In this document: positions 33,360 through 41,495 of the stretch, in pieces
How the letters are laid out: every line of letters begins with the position of its first letter
Position numbering within the stretch: position 1 is the first letter of the stretch
Assembly (NCBI RefSeq): GCF_006829085.1
Contig: NZ_BJTC01000020.1
Coordinates: 1 to 64,000 of the forward strand
Origin: Chryseobacterium sp. ON_d1
GTDB taxonomy: Bacteria; Bacteroidota; Bacteroidia; Flavobacteriales; Weeksellaceae
Length of the DNA stretch: 64,000 nucleotides
Direction of reading: 5' to 3'
The notes under the pieces: model-generated
The model's database searches: none
What the model was told of the DNA's origin: nothing
Seen by the model: the letters and a program-made list of their open reading frames with translations, nothing else
Position numbers and translations under genes: made by a program

Positions 33360-34055
33360 ATGTTAGAAATTCTTTATCGCGACGAACATCTTATTGCCAT
33401 CAACAAACCCAGCGGATTACTGGTTCATAAATCCTTTTATGCCGGAGAAGCTGATACCTATGCTATTCAGGAGCTGAAGAAACAAATTGGACAAAAAGTG
33501 TTTCCTGTACATAGGTTAGACCGGAAAACCTCAGGTGTTCTGCTTTTTACTTTAGATAAAGACACTCTTAAAATCATGAGCGAACAGTTTGCTTCACGCG
33601 AAGTAGAGAAGAAATATCTGGCCATTCTTCGAGGCTGGACAAAAGAAGAAGAAACGATTGATTATGATTTAATTAATGAAAATGAAGTCAGGCAGAATGC
33701 AGTTACAAACTATCGCCGTTTGCAGACTTCGGAAATAGATCTCCCTTTTTTAAAACATCAGACTTCAAGATATTCTTTGGTAGAAGCCATTCCTGAAACG
33801 GGACGATTTCATCAGCTGAGAAAACATTTTAAACATATTCTGCATCCTATTTTAGGCTGCAGAAAACACGGTTGTAATAAACAAAATAAGTTGTGGCTTC
33901 AAACATTTGGTATCAATAAAATGACGCTTCATGCCCATCAGTTGATTTTTAATCATCCTATTTCTAACGAAAGAATTACCGTAAATGCTACTATAGATGA
34001 GGAATTTAAAAGAGTAGGAGATATTCTGAATTTTGATCTGGGTGCTTACCTTTAA
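33360..34055 (+). CDS. truC: tRNA pseudouridine synthase, TruC-like
   Basis: RluA-family pseudouridine synthase without an S4 domain, as in TruC (U65 of tRNAs). It begins directly with the catalytic domain (MLEILYRDEHLIAINKPSGL), carries HRLDRKTSG with the catalytic Asp, and ends with GRFHQLRKHFKHILHPILG and the substrate-binding TLHAHQL. The length of 231 residues fits TruC. A -7 box (TACTTTTG, 33348-33355) lies 4 bases before the ATG, so the message is probably leaderless or nearly so. The exact target site is inferred. Confidence 0.85.
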   Translation: MLEILYRDEHLIAINKPSGLLVHKSFYAGEADTYAIQELKKQIGQKVFPVHRLDRKTSGVLLFTLDKDTLKIMSEQFASREVEKKYLAILRGWTKEEETIDYDLINENEVRQNAVTNYRRLQTSEIDLPFLKHQTSRYSLVEAIPETGRFHQLRKHFKHILHPILGCRKHGCNKQNKLWLQTFGINKMTLHAHQLIFNHPISNERITVNATIDEEFKRVGDILNFDLGAYL

Positions 34056-34064
34056 GATTTTAAT

Positions 34065-34098
34065 ATCCCTGTCAAGGTTTTTAAATCTTGACAGGGAT
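34065..34098 (+). terminator. Terminator after truC
   Basis: Stem ATCCCTGTCAAG/CTTGACAGGGAT of 12 pairs with a 10-base loop, starting 10 bases after the stop. Confidence 0.75.
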
Positions 34099-34109
34099 GA
34101 TGTAGGTAT

Positions 34110-34345
34110 TTCTCTGTTTCTATTGCTTTGACGCAATGCTCGCAAAGTTTATTGAAGAATGATTTATTGATCGCTAAGTCACTTCATTCAGGAAGGCTGA
34201 TAGCTCGGGCTTCGTTTAGGGAAACGACCTTGCGAACAAAATGTTTTCAGATCATATTTCTTTGCGATCGTAGCGTTAAAATATCTTACTCATTCGCAGT
34301 TTGCACAAATTGTTTCTGGTTTATAGATACTATATATCAGACGTT
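34110..34345. repeat. Gap with degraded interspersed repeat
   Basis: The 358-base gap before pyrD contains no credible gene. Past the terminator it holds phrases such as ACGCAATGCTCGCAAAG, GAAACGACCTTGCGAAC and TTGCGATCGTAGCGTTAAA. From memory these resemble the decayed interspersed repeats common between Flavobacteriia genes (cgcaaag ... tagcgttaaa); the match is by eye only. Confidence 0.4.
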
Positions 34346-34390
34346 TTGATAAAATATCATAGGTTAATCCATAATTAATTTTAAAATGAG

Positions 34391-34398
34391 TAATTTTG
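34391..34398 (+). promoter_or_regulatory. -7 element of pyrD
   Basis: TAATTTTG, 15 bases before the pyrD ATG, fits TAnnTTTG. Confidence 0.6.
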
Positions 34399-34413
34399 TA
34401 AAACTTTTTTTCA

Positions 34414-35451
34414 ATGTACAAATCGATCATTCGTCCGATTCTTTTCAAATTTGATCCCGAAGATGTCCACCACTTTACTTTTTCGGTACTTAAGAATTTT
34501 GGATTTCTCACTAAATTATTCTTCCCGAAACCTGTCGAAGACAAACGTCTGGAAAGAGAAGTTTTCGGATTGAAATTTAAAAATCCTGTAGGACTGGCTG
34601 CCGGTTTTGATAAAAATGCAGTACTGTTCAATGAACTGGCAGACTTAGGTTTTGGATTTGTAGAAATCGGAACTGTTACGCCAAGAGCTCAGGCCGGAAA
34701 TCCCAGAAAAAGATTATTCCGTCTCATTGAAGACGGTGGGATCATCAACAGGATGGGGTTCAATAATGACGGTTTGCAGGCCGCTATTGAAAAACTTAAA
34801 TCCAACAAAGGAAAAATAATCATCGGTGGAAACATCGGAAAAAATACGGATACAAGCCCTGAAAACTATACCCAGGATTATCTGGACTGCTTTGAAGGTC
34901 TTCATCCTTATGTAGACTATTTTGTACTGAATGTAAGCTGCCCGAATGTAGGAAGTCATGCCAAACTTGAAGATGTAGAATATCTTAGAGAGCTGATTAC
35001 AGAAGTAAAGAAAATAAATCAGTCAAAAACTGTACAGAAACCCATACTCCTGAAAATTGCACCGGACCTTAATGACAATCAATTAGACGAAATTATTGAG
35101 CTGATTGCAGAAACAAAAATCGATGGTATTGTAGTTTCCAATACCTCTGTAAACCGTGAAGGACTGAAGACTTCCCCGGAAGTTTTAGAACAGATAGGAA
35201 ATGGAGGGTTAAGCGGAAAGCCGATCCGGGAAAGAAGTACAAAAATGATTAAATACCTTTCTGATAAAAGCAACAGGGCATTCCCTATCATTGGGGTAGG
35301 AGGAATACATTCTGCAAAAGATGCCATGGAAAAGCTGGATGCAGGAGCAAGTCTTGTCCAGTTGTATACAGGATTTATTTATGAAGGACCAGAGCTGATT
35401 AACAATATCAATCAGGAATTACTAAAAAGAGCAGGCAGATTACCGAGATAA
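34414..35451 (+). CDS. pyrD: Dihydroorotate dehydrogenase (quinone), class 2
   Basis: Oxidises dihydroorotate to orotate in pyrimidine synthesis, passing electrons to the quinone pool at the inner membrane. The N-terminal membrane-associating helix region (FDPEDVHHFTFSVLK) marks class 2. FMN-binding and substrate residues show at NPVGLAAGFDKNA, NRMGFNNDG, NVSCPNVGS (catalytic Ser region), SNTSVNREGL and GVGGIHSAKDA. The length of 345 residues is normal. Confidence 0.96.
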   Translation: MYKSIIRPILFKFDPEDVHHFTFSVLKNFGFLTKLFFPKPVEDKRLEREVFGLKFKNPVGLAAGFDKNAVLFNELADLGFGFVEIGTVTPRAQAGNPRKRLFRLIEDGGIINRMGFNNDGLQAAIEKLKSNKGKIIIGGNIGKNTDTSPENYTQDYLDCFEGLHPYVDYFVLNVSCPNVGSHAKLEDVEYLRELITEVKKINQSKTVQKPILLKIAPDLNDNQLDEIIELIAETKIDGIVVSNTSVNREGLKTSPEVLEQIGNGGLSGKPIRERSTKMIKYLSDKSNRAFPIIGVGGIHSAKDAMEKLDAGASLVQLYTGFIYEGPELINNINQELLKRAGRLPR

Positions 35452-35456
35452 TATAG

Positions 35457-35479
35457 AAGAGAGTTGATATGACTCTCTT
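35457..35479. terminator. Terminator between converging genes
   Basis: Stem AAGAGAGT/ACTCTCTT with a 7-base loop and a T run on the plus strand, right after pyrD; the gene at 35482 converges on it. Confidence 0.8.
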
Positions 35480-35481
35480 TT

Positions 35482-36372
35482 TTATTTTGACTTCATGACG
35501 GTCGCATTTTTAATATCAACGGTAAGTGTATGGGCAGGAGAACTTTCAGATTTACCTATTTTATAAGTAATCGTTTGTTTGTCTTTGGATTTTGTTCTGG
35601 TAACATCGTAAATATTTTCCCGGCAGCTTTCAGTAAGGAATTCTTCATAGTTTTTATAGTTCCAGTCTTTTGTAAAATAGAGAACTCTGTAGCCTTTTTC
35701 ACCATCGCTTGCCCCACATTGCCCACAGGCATTAAAATTTGACGTTTGCTCAAAATAAAGCAGGACCCTGTTCCCATTTTCTCCTGAAGCATAAGAGACC
35801 AATTCATTTCCGCCTGCTTTGCTGATAAAGTCGTATGTATTGATCTTTTTATTATTGGGTAAATAGAGATAATTATTGAGGCGATAGATCATGACATTAC
35901 CTGTAAATAACTTTACCGGCTGTTCTTTTTTACCCCTATAAAAATGCCCGGAAATCGGATTACTGTTCGTGCTGAGGGTTTCAAATATTATAGACTCCTG
36001 TGGAGCCAGTTTCTGTGCTATTTCATCTGTCTTTTCTACTTTCTGAAGTGATGTGATCTGCTCCTTCAGCAGCATAGAATTCTGTTTTTGCTTTGTTCCA
36101 AAATGATATAATGAGAGATTGCCATAATAATCATAAATTCCAGTGAGTGGAATTTTCTTTTTGTATTTATCATAATAGTACCATCCGTCAACATAATGCT
36201 GATATTGGTCACAATCTACTATTCCCGTATAGTTAAGGTGTATGGTAATGGGAATCCCGCTGATCTCTCCGGTAAAAGTCTGCGTAGTATCTGTGGTTTT
36301 CTTTAATTCAACATTCTGACACAGCACGGATGTGAGGAAAAAGAAAAAGAATACAGAAAAAATTTTTCTCAT
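35482..36372 (-). CDS. Exported protein of unknown function
   Basis: With the ATG at 36372 the protein begins MRKIFSVFFFFFLTSVLCQ, a signal peptide; 16 codons further upstream are open but spoil it. The body is beta-rich and polar (GEISGIPITIHLNYTGIVDC, YHFGTKQKQNSMLL), with a Cys pair at NACGQCGASDG that might form a disulfide or bind metal. No family recognised. It starts 28 bases after the DUF445 gene, probably as its operon partner. Confidence 0.72.
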   Translation of the reverse strand: MRKIFSVFFFFFLTSVLCQNVELKKTTDTTQTFTGEISGIPITIHLNYTGIVDCDQYQHYVDGWYYYDKYKKKIPLTGIYDYYGNLSLYHFGTKQKQNSMLLKEQITSLQKVEKTDEIAQKLAPQESIIFETLSTNSNPISGHFYRGKKEQPVKLFTGNVMIYRLNNYLYLPNNKKINTYDFISKAGGNELVSYASGENGNRVLLYFEQTSNFNACGQCGASDGEKGYRVLYFTKDWNYKNYEEFLTESCRENIYDVTRTKSKDKQTITYKIGKSESSPAHTLTVDIKNATVMKSK

Positions 36373-36400
36373 GGTTGGCTGGGGGTGTGGTTTTAGTTTT

Positions 36401-37645
36401 TTAAATGAAAAAATGGGCAATGGTATAAATAATAAGCCCTACCAGGCCTCCTACCAGTGTTCCGTTGACCCGGATAAACTGAAGATCTTTTCCCACTTCC
36501 AGTTCCAGCTTTTCGCTCAGTTCTTTTCCCTGCCAGTTGCCAACAGTTGTGCTGATAAGATTCCCAAACTGATGGGTGTTTTTAAGAATATATTTATAGG
36601 CTGTCACACGTACCCAATGGTCAATTTTGTTCTGAAGGTTTTCATCTGTCTTTAAGTTTTGTGCAAACTCATTCAGATTTTTAGAAACATAGTTCTTCAA
36701 TGCGGAACGTTCTTCCTGAAGTTCTTTCATCAGTGTTTTTTTGACAGAAACCCAGATGTCATTCGAATATTCATCCAGTTTATCATTTTTCAGAAGACCG
36801 TTTTTGATGGTTTTAAACTCTTCATCCCATTTTGGATCCTCTTTCAGATCAATGGAGAATTCATGAATCTTCTGAGTGATTAATGATCTTACTTCATGTT
36901 GAGGATCTTCCTCTATTTCCTTAAAGAAGTCAGAAAGCCCGTCAGCAATCTTATCAGCAATTTTATTATCTACAAAAGAAGGAATAAATGAGTAACTGCC
37001 TTTCTTTACACGTTCCTGAATCATTTCATCGTTTTCAAGAATATATTCTTTGATCTGTTTCGAAAGATTGGTGATGATTCTCTGATGATCATTCTTTTCA
37101 AGAATATAGCCAATTCCGTTTCCTACTACTTTATTAAGCTTAATATCATCGGTCATCTCAGAAACCTTTTTGCTGATGAACTGACTTACTGCAGAGTCAT
37201 CCAGCTTATTGAGGACATCCAGTACAATATCAGATAAGTTTTTAAGCAGTATTTCCTGGTTCTTTTCTTTTCCCAGCCATTCTCCGACAAAATGGGATAC
37301 TTTAAGCTTTTGAATATAAGGGCGGATGTTCCGTGGAGAAAGAAAATTGTTGACCACAAAACTTCCCAGATTATCTCCTAATTTTTGTTTGCTGTTTTCA
37401 ATAAGGTTGGTGTGGGGAATCGGAAGGCCTAGAGGATGACGGAACAGTGCCGTTACAGCAAACCAATCTGCCAGGGCACCTACCATGGCCGCTTCGGCAA
37501 AAGCCCGTACATATCCGACCCAATGGGAAGTGTTGGATTTCTGTAGTAAAGTGGTAATGATGAAAATAACGGCCATCAGGACAAATAATCCTGTGGCAAA
37601 TGCTTTATATTTTCTGAGCTGTTTTCTTTTTGCTTCGTCATTCAT
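36401..37645 (-). CDS. DUF445 (YjiN-type) membrane protein
   Basis: A 414-residue inner-membrane protein with a transmembrane segment near the N-terminus (AFATGLFVLMAVIFIITTLL) and one at the very end (LVGGLVGLIIYTIAHFFI), enclosing a long helical region. The family signature GALADWFAVTALFRHPLGLPIPHTNLI is complete (quoted in parts: GALADWFAVTALF and HPLGLPIPHTNLI). The function of DUF445 proteins is not known. Confidence 0.9.
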   Translation of the reverse strand: MNDEAKRKQLRKYKAFATGLFVLMAVIFIITTLLQKSNTSHWVGYVRAFAEAAMVGALADWFAVTALFRHPLGLPIPHTNLIENSKQKLGDNLGSFVVNNFLSPRNIRPYIQKLKVSHFVGEWLGKEKNQEILLKNLSDIVLDVLNKLDDSAVSQFISKKVSEMTDDIKLNKVVGNGIGYILEKNDHQRIITNLSKQIKEYILENDEMIQERVKKGSYSFIPSFVDNKIADKIADGLSDFFKEIEEDPQHEVRSLITQKIHEFSIDLKEDPKWDEEFKTIKNGLLKNDKLDEYSNDIWVSVKKTLMKELQEERSALKNYVSKNLNEFAQNLKTDENLQNKIDHWVRVTAYKYILKNTHQFGNLISTTVGNWQGKELSEKLELEVGKDLQFIRVNGTLVGGLVGLIIYTIAHFFI

Positions 37646-37766
37646 ATTCTCAAATTTACTAAATTTGGTTACGAAATCATTTTTAATCTTAACCAGCGCT
37701 TTTAACTTCTAAAAGATACAAACTTTTATGTCTTTTCAGGTAAAACCGGAGAGTCTTAATTAAGAA

Positions 37767-38294
37767 ATGAAATTTTTAGTTTCAGCTATTATATTAATTA
37801 TACTGCATTCCTGTATGCAGAAATATCAACCTATTAAAAAATCCTCTATGGAAAATACAGAAGCAAAAAATAATCCATACTACTCCAGAACAGATACCAC
37901 AAAACTTAATGTTTCCAATGAAGAGTGGAAAAAGCTCCTGGCCCCGGACCTGTATGCCATCGCAAGAGAAGCTGCGACTGAAAGGGCTTTTACCGGAAAA
38001 TATAACGAATTTGATGAGATAGGAGAGTATTATTGTGCTGTATGTGGAAATCATCTCTTCCGTTCTACCTCAAAATTCTCCAGCAGCTGCGGCTGGCCAA
38101 GTTTCTTTGAAGCAGATAAAGAAGGCGTCTATTACAAAAGAGATCAGTCCTATGGAATGGATAGGGTGGAGGTGCTTTGCAAAAGATGTGATTCCCATCT
38201 TGGACATGTTTTCGATGATGGCCCGAAGCCTACAGGATTAAGATATTGTATGAATTCTATAAGTCTGGAATTTGTTCCGGATTCTCAAAAATAG
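37767..38294 (+). CDS. msrB: Lipoprotein methionine-R-sulfoxide reductase
   Basis: Repairs oxidised methionine (R form) in envelope proteins. A lipoprotein signal peptide (MKFLVSAIILIILHSC) anchors it, so it acts outside the cytoplasm. The MsrB domain has both zinc Cys pairs (CAVCGN and CKRCDSH), SSCGWPSFFEA, GHVFDDGPKPTGLRYC with the catalytic Cys, and MNSISLEF. 175 residues in all. Confidence 0.94.
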   Translation: MKFLVSAIILIILHSCMQKYQPIKKSSMENTEAKNNPYYSRTDTTKLNVSNEEWKKLLAPDLYAIAREAATERAFTGKYNEFDEIGEYYCAVCGNHLFRSTSKFSSSCGWPSFFEADKEGVYYKRDQSYGMDRVEVLCKRCDSHLGHVFDDGPKPTGLRYCMNSISLEFVPDSQK

Positions 38295-38383
38295 CCACTT
38301 TAATTCACAAAATCAGGACGTTAAAGTTTCTTAAATAGCGTTAAACTTTTTAGAGTTATAACCTCCTGGTAATTATGTTTTTA

Positions 38384-38391
38384 TAATTTTG
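38384..38391 (+). promoter_or_regulatory. -7 element of the L,D-transpeptidase gene
   Basis: TAATTTTG, 30 bases before the ATG. Confidence 0.55.
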
Positions 38392-38421
38392 CCCCACTAA
38401 TTTGGATTTATATATTATTGA

Positions 38422-39171
38422 ATGAAAGGATTTTATAGCGTACTAGGCCTTGTTTACATGGTGACGACTTCATTCTACATTTCTCCGAAAGTGGTGGTGA
38501 AAAGTGAGAATGTCAAAACGAAAACTGAAAAAGTAGCTGACACGAAATCTGAGAAGAATACAGCCGTATCTTCATCAGAAGCACTATACCATTCTATTGC
38601 ATTTGACCCTGAACATGAACTGAACTATGAAGTGTTCTCAAAAGCATTGACTGGCTATGAAAATTTAAAAAAAGCAGGATTGCTTACCCAGGATTCGCAT
38701 TTATTAACTATCTGCGATTTTTCTATGTCTTCAAATACAAAGAGACTTTGGGTAATTGACCTGGAAGATAAGAAAGTTCTGTTTAACTCATTGGTAGCAC
38801 ACGGAAAAAATACAGGCGAAGAATTTGCGACGAATTTTTCCAACAGGGAAAGTTCGCTGCAGAGCAGCCTGGGATTTTATATCACAGATGCAACCTATCA
38901 GGGGGACAACGGATATTCTCTGAAGCTGTTGGGAATGGATAAAGGCTTTAATGATGCTGCCTACAGAAGAGCAATCGTACTTCATGGAGCGGATTATGTA
39001 AGCGATGCATTTGCAGCCATGCATAAAAGAATCGGAAGAAGCTGGGGATGCCCTGCTGTTCCAAGAGAACTGACGCAGTCTATCATTAATACCATTAAGG
39101 GACGAAACTGTCTGTTTATCTATTATCCTGATCAGAATTATCTTTCCTCTTCAGAATGGTTGAAAGCATAA
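38422..39171 (+). CDS. Murein L,D-transpeptidase-family protein (YkuD_2)
   Basis: A 249-residue exported protein with a signal-like N-terminus and a Lys/Thr-rich linker. The catalytic domain has LVAHGKNTGEEFATNFSN, GFYIT and IVLHGADYV ... RIGRSWGCPAV, where the last Cys is the nucleophile. It is of the YkuD_2 (murein L,D-transpeptidase catalytic domain) group common in Bacteroidetes. Likely role: peptidoglycan cross-linking or attachment. Confidence 0.9.
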   Translation: MKGFYSVLGLVYMVTTSFYISPKVVVKSENVKTKTEKVADTKSEKNTAVSSSEALYHSIAFDPEHELNYEVFSKALTGYENLKKAGLLTQDSHLLTICDFSMSSNTKRLWVIDLEDKKVLFNSLVAHGKNTGEEFATNFSNRESSLQSSLGFYITDATYQGDNGYSLKLLGMDKGFNDAAYRRAIVLHGADYVSDAFAAMHKRIGRSWGCPAVPRELTQSIINTIKGRNCLFIYYPDQNYLSSSEWLKA

Positions 39172-39174
39172 AAT

Positions 39175-39201
39175 AAAAGCAGTCAGATTTTGACTGCTTT
39201 T
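39175..39201. terminator. Shared terminator of converging genes
   Basis: Stem AAAAGCAGTCA/TGACTGCTTTT with a 5-base loop and T runs on both sides. The right arm overlaps the stop codon of the histidine kinase gene. The hairpin at 43803 uses the same stem. Confidence 0.85.
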
Positions 39202-40573
39202 ATTTTTTGGAGAGAAATTTTACCGTGAATACACTTCCTTTTGATACTTCAGAATCTATCATCAGTTTACCTTCATGTATTTCGACAATTCTTTTTACAA
39301 TGGAAAGGCCGATTCCGTTTCCTTTTTCGAAATTCTTATTAGAACCCCTGTAAAAAAGATCAAAGATTTTTGAAAGATCCTTTTCTGAAATGCCAATACC
39401 GTGATCTATAAAACGGATTTTTATATGTTCCGGGTTGGTTTCTATTTCAATATGACAGCTTTTGTCTGCTGAGTATTTACAGGCATTTTCCATCAGATTC
39501 GAGAAGGCAACCTGCAAAAGGTAAGGATTGCCATAAAAATCATAATTGTTTTCATCATCGTCTGAAGTATTACCCATATAATTAATTCCGATTTTATAGC
39601 TGACATTTTTCTGCAGCAATGCAAGCTTGGCTTCTGCCAAAATCTCGTCCAGGCGGAGATTGGTAAAACTGATCTGTGATACATCATAGCTGGCTCTGGC
39701 AAAATCTAAAAGGGCAGACGATAGTTCCGATGCATCATTGGCATCCTGAAGGGCATTGTCAATAGAAAGTTTATAGTCATCCAAGGTTACATTAAGCTCC
39801 TTGGCAAGCTCCAGCTCTGCAATTAATATAGAAAGAGGAGTGCGGAACTCATGGGAAATAGTGGTGACAAACTGCTTATGACTGTTGAAGGATTTTTCCA
39901 GCCTGTTGAAGGTCGAATTAAAGGTTTCTGTCAGTTCATAAATCTCATCTTTTGCTTTGGGAATATCCAGCCGTTTATTCAGATTGTGCTCTGAAATATC
40001 GCGGATCTGGAGAATAATATCCTTTAAAGGCTTAAGGGTATAATAGGAAAAAAGAAATCCTATGATAAAAATGATGACAATCGAACTGATGTAAATGATA
40101 ATAATATCTTTTTTAAACTCTGAAATATGGGCTTTTCCTGTGACGTCTACTGCACTTCCGATGATATAATATTTTTCTCCGTTTGATTGGAACTGAATGG
40201 CAATATACTGTCGGTCGCCCTGATGCCAGAATATTCTGTTTTTATTGGACCGGATAATTTTATCCAGATACTTTTCATTGCTTTTAAGAGGAGGTACATC
40301 AGTGAAGGTAAGTTCTTTTTTACTGTTATAAACACTGATATCTGCTTCGTTCAGTAGTTTTTGGTTGCGCTTGTGAAGCTCGCGGATTTTTTCGTCACTG
40401 ATCCTGACATCAAAGATAAACTCTGACCGCCAGATGACTTTATATCCCAGGCGGTCGTTAAACTCATCCTCCCTGTTTTTTTCGGAGACAAAATAAAGAA
40501 CATAGGCAAACAAAAAAAGAATGCCTGCCGTAAGAATAGAATAAATGAGTGCTGTTCTGGTTGCTATTTTCAT
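39200..40573 (-). CDS. Sensor histidine kinase
   Basis: A 457-residue inner-membrane kinase. Transmembrane segments near residues 8-28 and about 155-175 bracket a periplasmic sensor; HAMP follows. The H box is FVTTISHEFRTPLSIL, the N box LMENACKYSADKS, G1 DHGIGISEKD and G2 GNGIGLSIVKR, all intact. Its start overlaps the stop of the response regulator (ATGA), so the two are made together. Likely controls the divergent porin operon. Confidence 0.92.
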   Translation of the reverse strand: MKIATRTALIYSILTAGILFLFAYVLYFVSEKNREDEFNDRLGYKVIWRSEFIFDVRISDEKIRELHKRNQKLLNEADISVYNSKKELTFTDVPPLKSNEKYLDKIIRSNKNRIFWHQGDRQYIAIQFQSNGEKYYIIGSAVDVTGKAHISEFKKDIIIIYISSIVIIFIIGFLFSYYTLKPLKDIILQIRDISEHNLNKRLDIPKAKDEIYELTETFNSTFNRLEKSFNSHKQFVTTISHEFRTPLSILIAELELAKELNVTLDDYKLSIDNALQDANDASELSSALLDFARASYDVSQISFTNLRLDEILAEAKLALLQKNVSYKIGINYMGNTSDDDENNYDFYGNPYLLQVAFSNLMENACKYSADKSCHIEIETNPEHIKIRFIDHGIGISEKDLSKIFDLFYRGSNKNFEKGNGIGLSIVKRIVEIHEGKLMIDSEVSKGSVFTVKFLSKK

Positions 40574-41256
40574 AGTTGTGAAGCAAAAATAAATCCTACT
40601 CCCGGTTTGGTGTGGATCAGTTTATGATCAAAATTTTTATCAATCTTTTTCCGCAGATAAGCAATATAAACATCAATATAATTCGTTCCGGTGTCAAAAT
40701 GATTTCCCCACACATTTTCTGCAATTTCTTCACGGGTAAGAATTCTTTCAGCATTGTTAACCAGGAATACCAGAAGCTTGAATTCTTTAGGAGTGAGTTC
40801 TATTTCTTCTCCATTTCTGAAAACTCTGTTGAATTTCTTGTCAATTTTCAGGTCATGGTACTCCAGGTCGGTCAGATATGCTTCCTTATTTCTGGCTGAC
40901 CTTCGCTGCAGAATAGCTTTTATTCTCACATACAGCTCTCTGATTTCAAATGGTTTTACCATATAATCATCCGCTCCGGCATCAAATCCTTCAATTTTTT
41001 CATCAATTGTTCCCAGAGCAGTAAGCATGATGATGGGAAGATCAGGATATTTCTGTTTGATCAGTTTACACAGATCAATACCACTCATTTTAGGGAGCAT
41101 GATATCTGTAATGGCCAGATCAAATGTTATTTTATTCAGCAGGACAATAGCATCTTCTGCATCTTCCGAAATATACACCTGATATTCCTGGCTTTCCAGC
41201 CCTCTTTTCAAAAGACTTGAAACACGCGAATTATCTTCTACAATTAAAACTTTCAT
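40570..41256 (-). CDS. OmpR/PhoB-type response regulator
   Basis: Receiver domain (MKVLIVEDNSRVSSLLKRGL; phosphoryl Asp in LAITDIMLPKMSG; TALG; VKPF) followed by a winged-helix output domain (ELTPKEFKLLVFLV, VDVYIAYLRKKID read as YIDVYIAYLRKKID). 228 residues from the ATG at 41256; upstream codons in the open frame are not conserved-looking. OmpR-family regulators bind tandem repeats spaced 11 bases apart, and four such repeats stand before the divergent porin gene. Confidence 0.92.
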   Translation of the reverse strand: MKVLIVEDNSRVSSLLKRGLESQEYQVYISEDAEDAIVLLNKITFDLAITDIMLPKMSGIDLCKLIKQKYPDLPIIMLTALGTIDEKIEGFDAGADDYMVKPFEIRELYVRIKAILQRRSARNKEAYLTDLEYHDLKIDKKFNRVFRNGEEIELTPKEFKLLVFLVNNAERILTREEIAENVWGNHFDTGTNYIDVYIAYLRKKIDKNFDHKLIHTKPGVGFIFASQL

Positions 41257-41385
41257 AAAGAAATATTTTGAAATATGTCTTGGTTTTACAGACTGTTTTT
41301 TGATTTTAAAAGCTTGATTTTCATTGGTCCTCAAAGCCCTGTACAAAGGTATTTCATATTTTTCTTTTATCAGAATAGATTAACC

Positions 41386-41456
41386 TTTTTAATAGTTTTC
41401 TATAAAGTTTCTAATAGATTTCTAATACCTGTCGGGCTTTTAGGAATCTAATTTTG
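41386..41456 (+). promoter_or_regulatory. Four tandem 11-bp repeats and -7 box before the porin operon
   Basis: Head to tail at 41386, 41397, 41408 and 41419 stand TTTTTAATAGT, TTTCTATAAAG, TTTCTAATAGA and TTTCTAATACC. Twenty bases after the last is TAATTTTG (41449-41456), a -7 element. The 11-base period is that of PhoB/OmpR-type binding sites, so the adjacent regulator is the natural candidate to bind here. Confidence 0.7.
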
Positions 41457-41495
41457 TCCTGTTGAAATCAACAAAAAGATAAGAATAGAAAAATT

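Noticed and set aside
34110..34345. Short open frames in the gap before pyrD
   Set aside because: They run through degraded repeat sequence and show no protein-like composition or start context.
37281..37300. Extra operator-like sequence (CCGACAAAATGGGAT)
   Set aside because: It lies inside the DUF445 coding region, has only one half-site and no -7 box at the module spacing.
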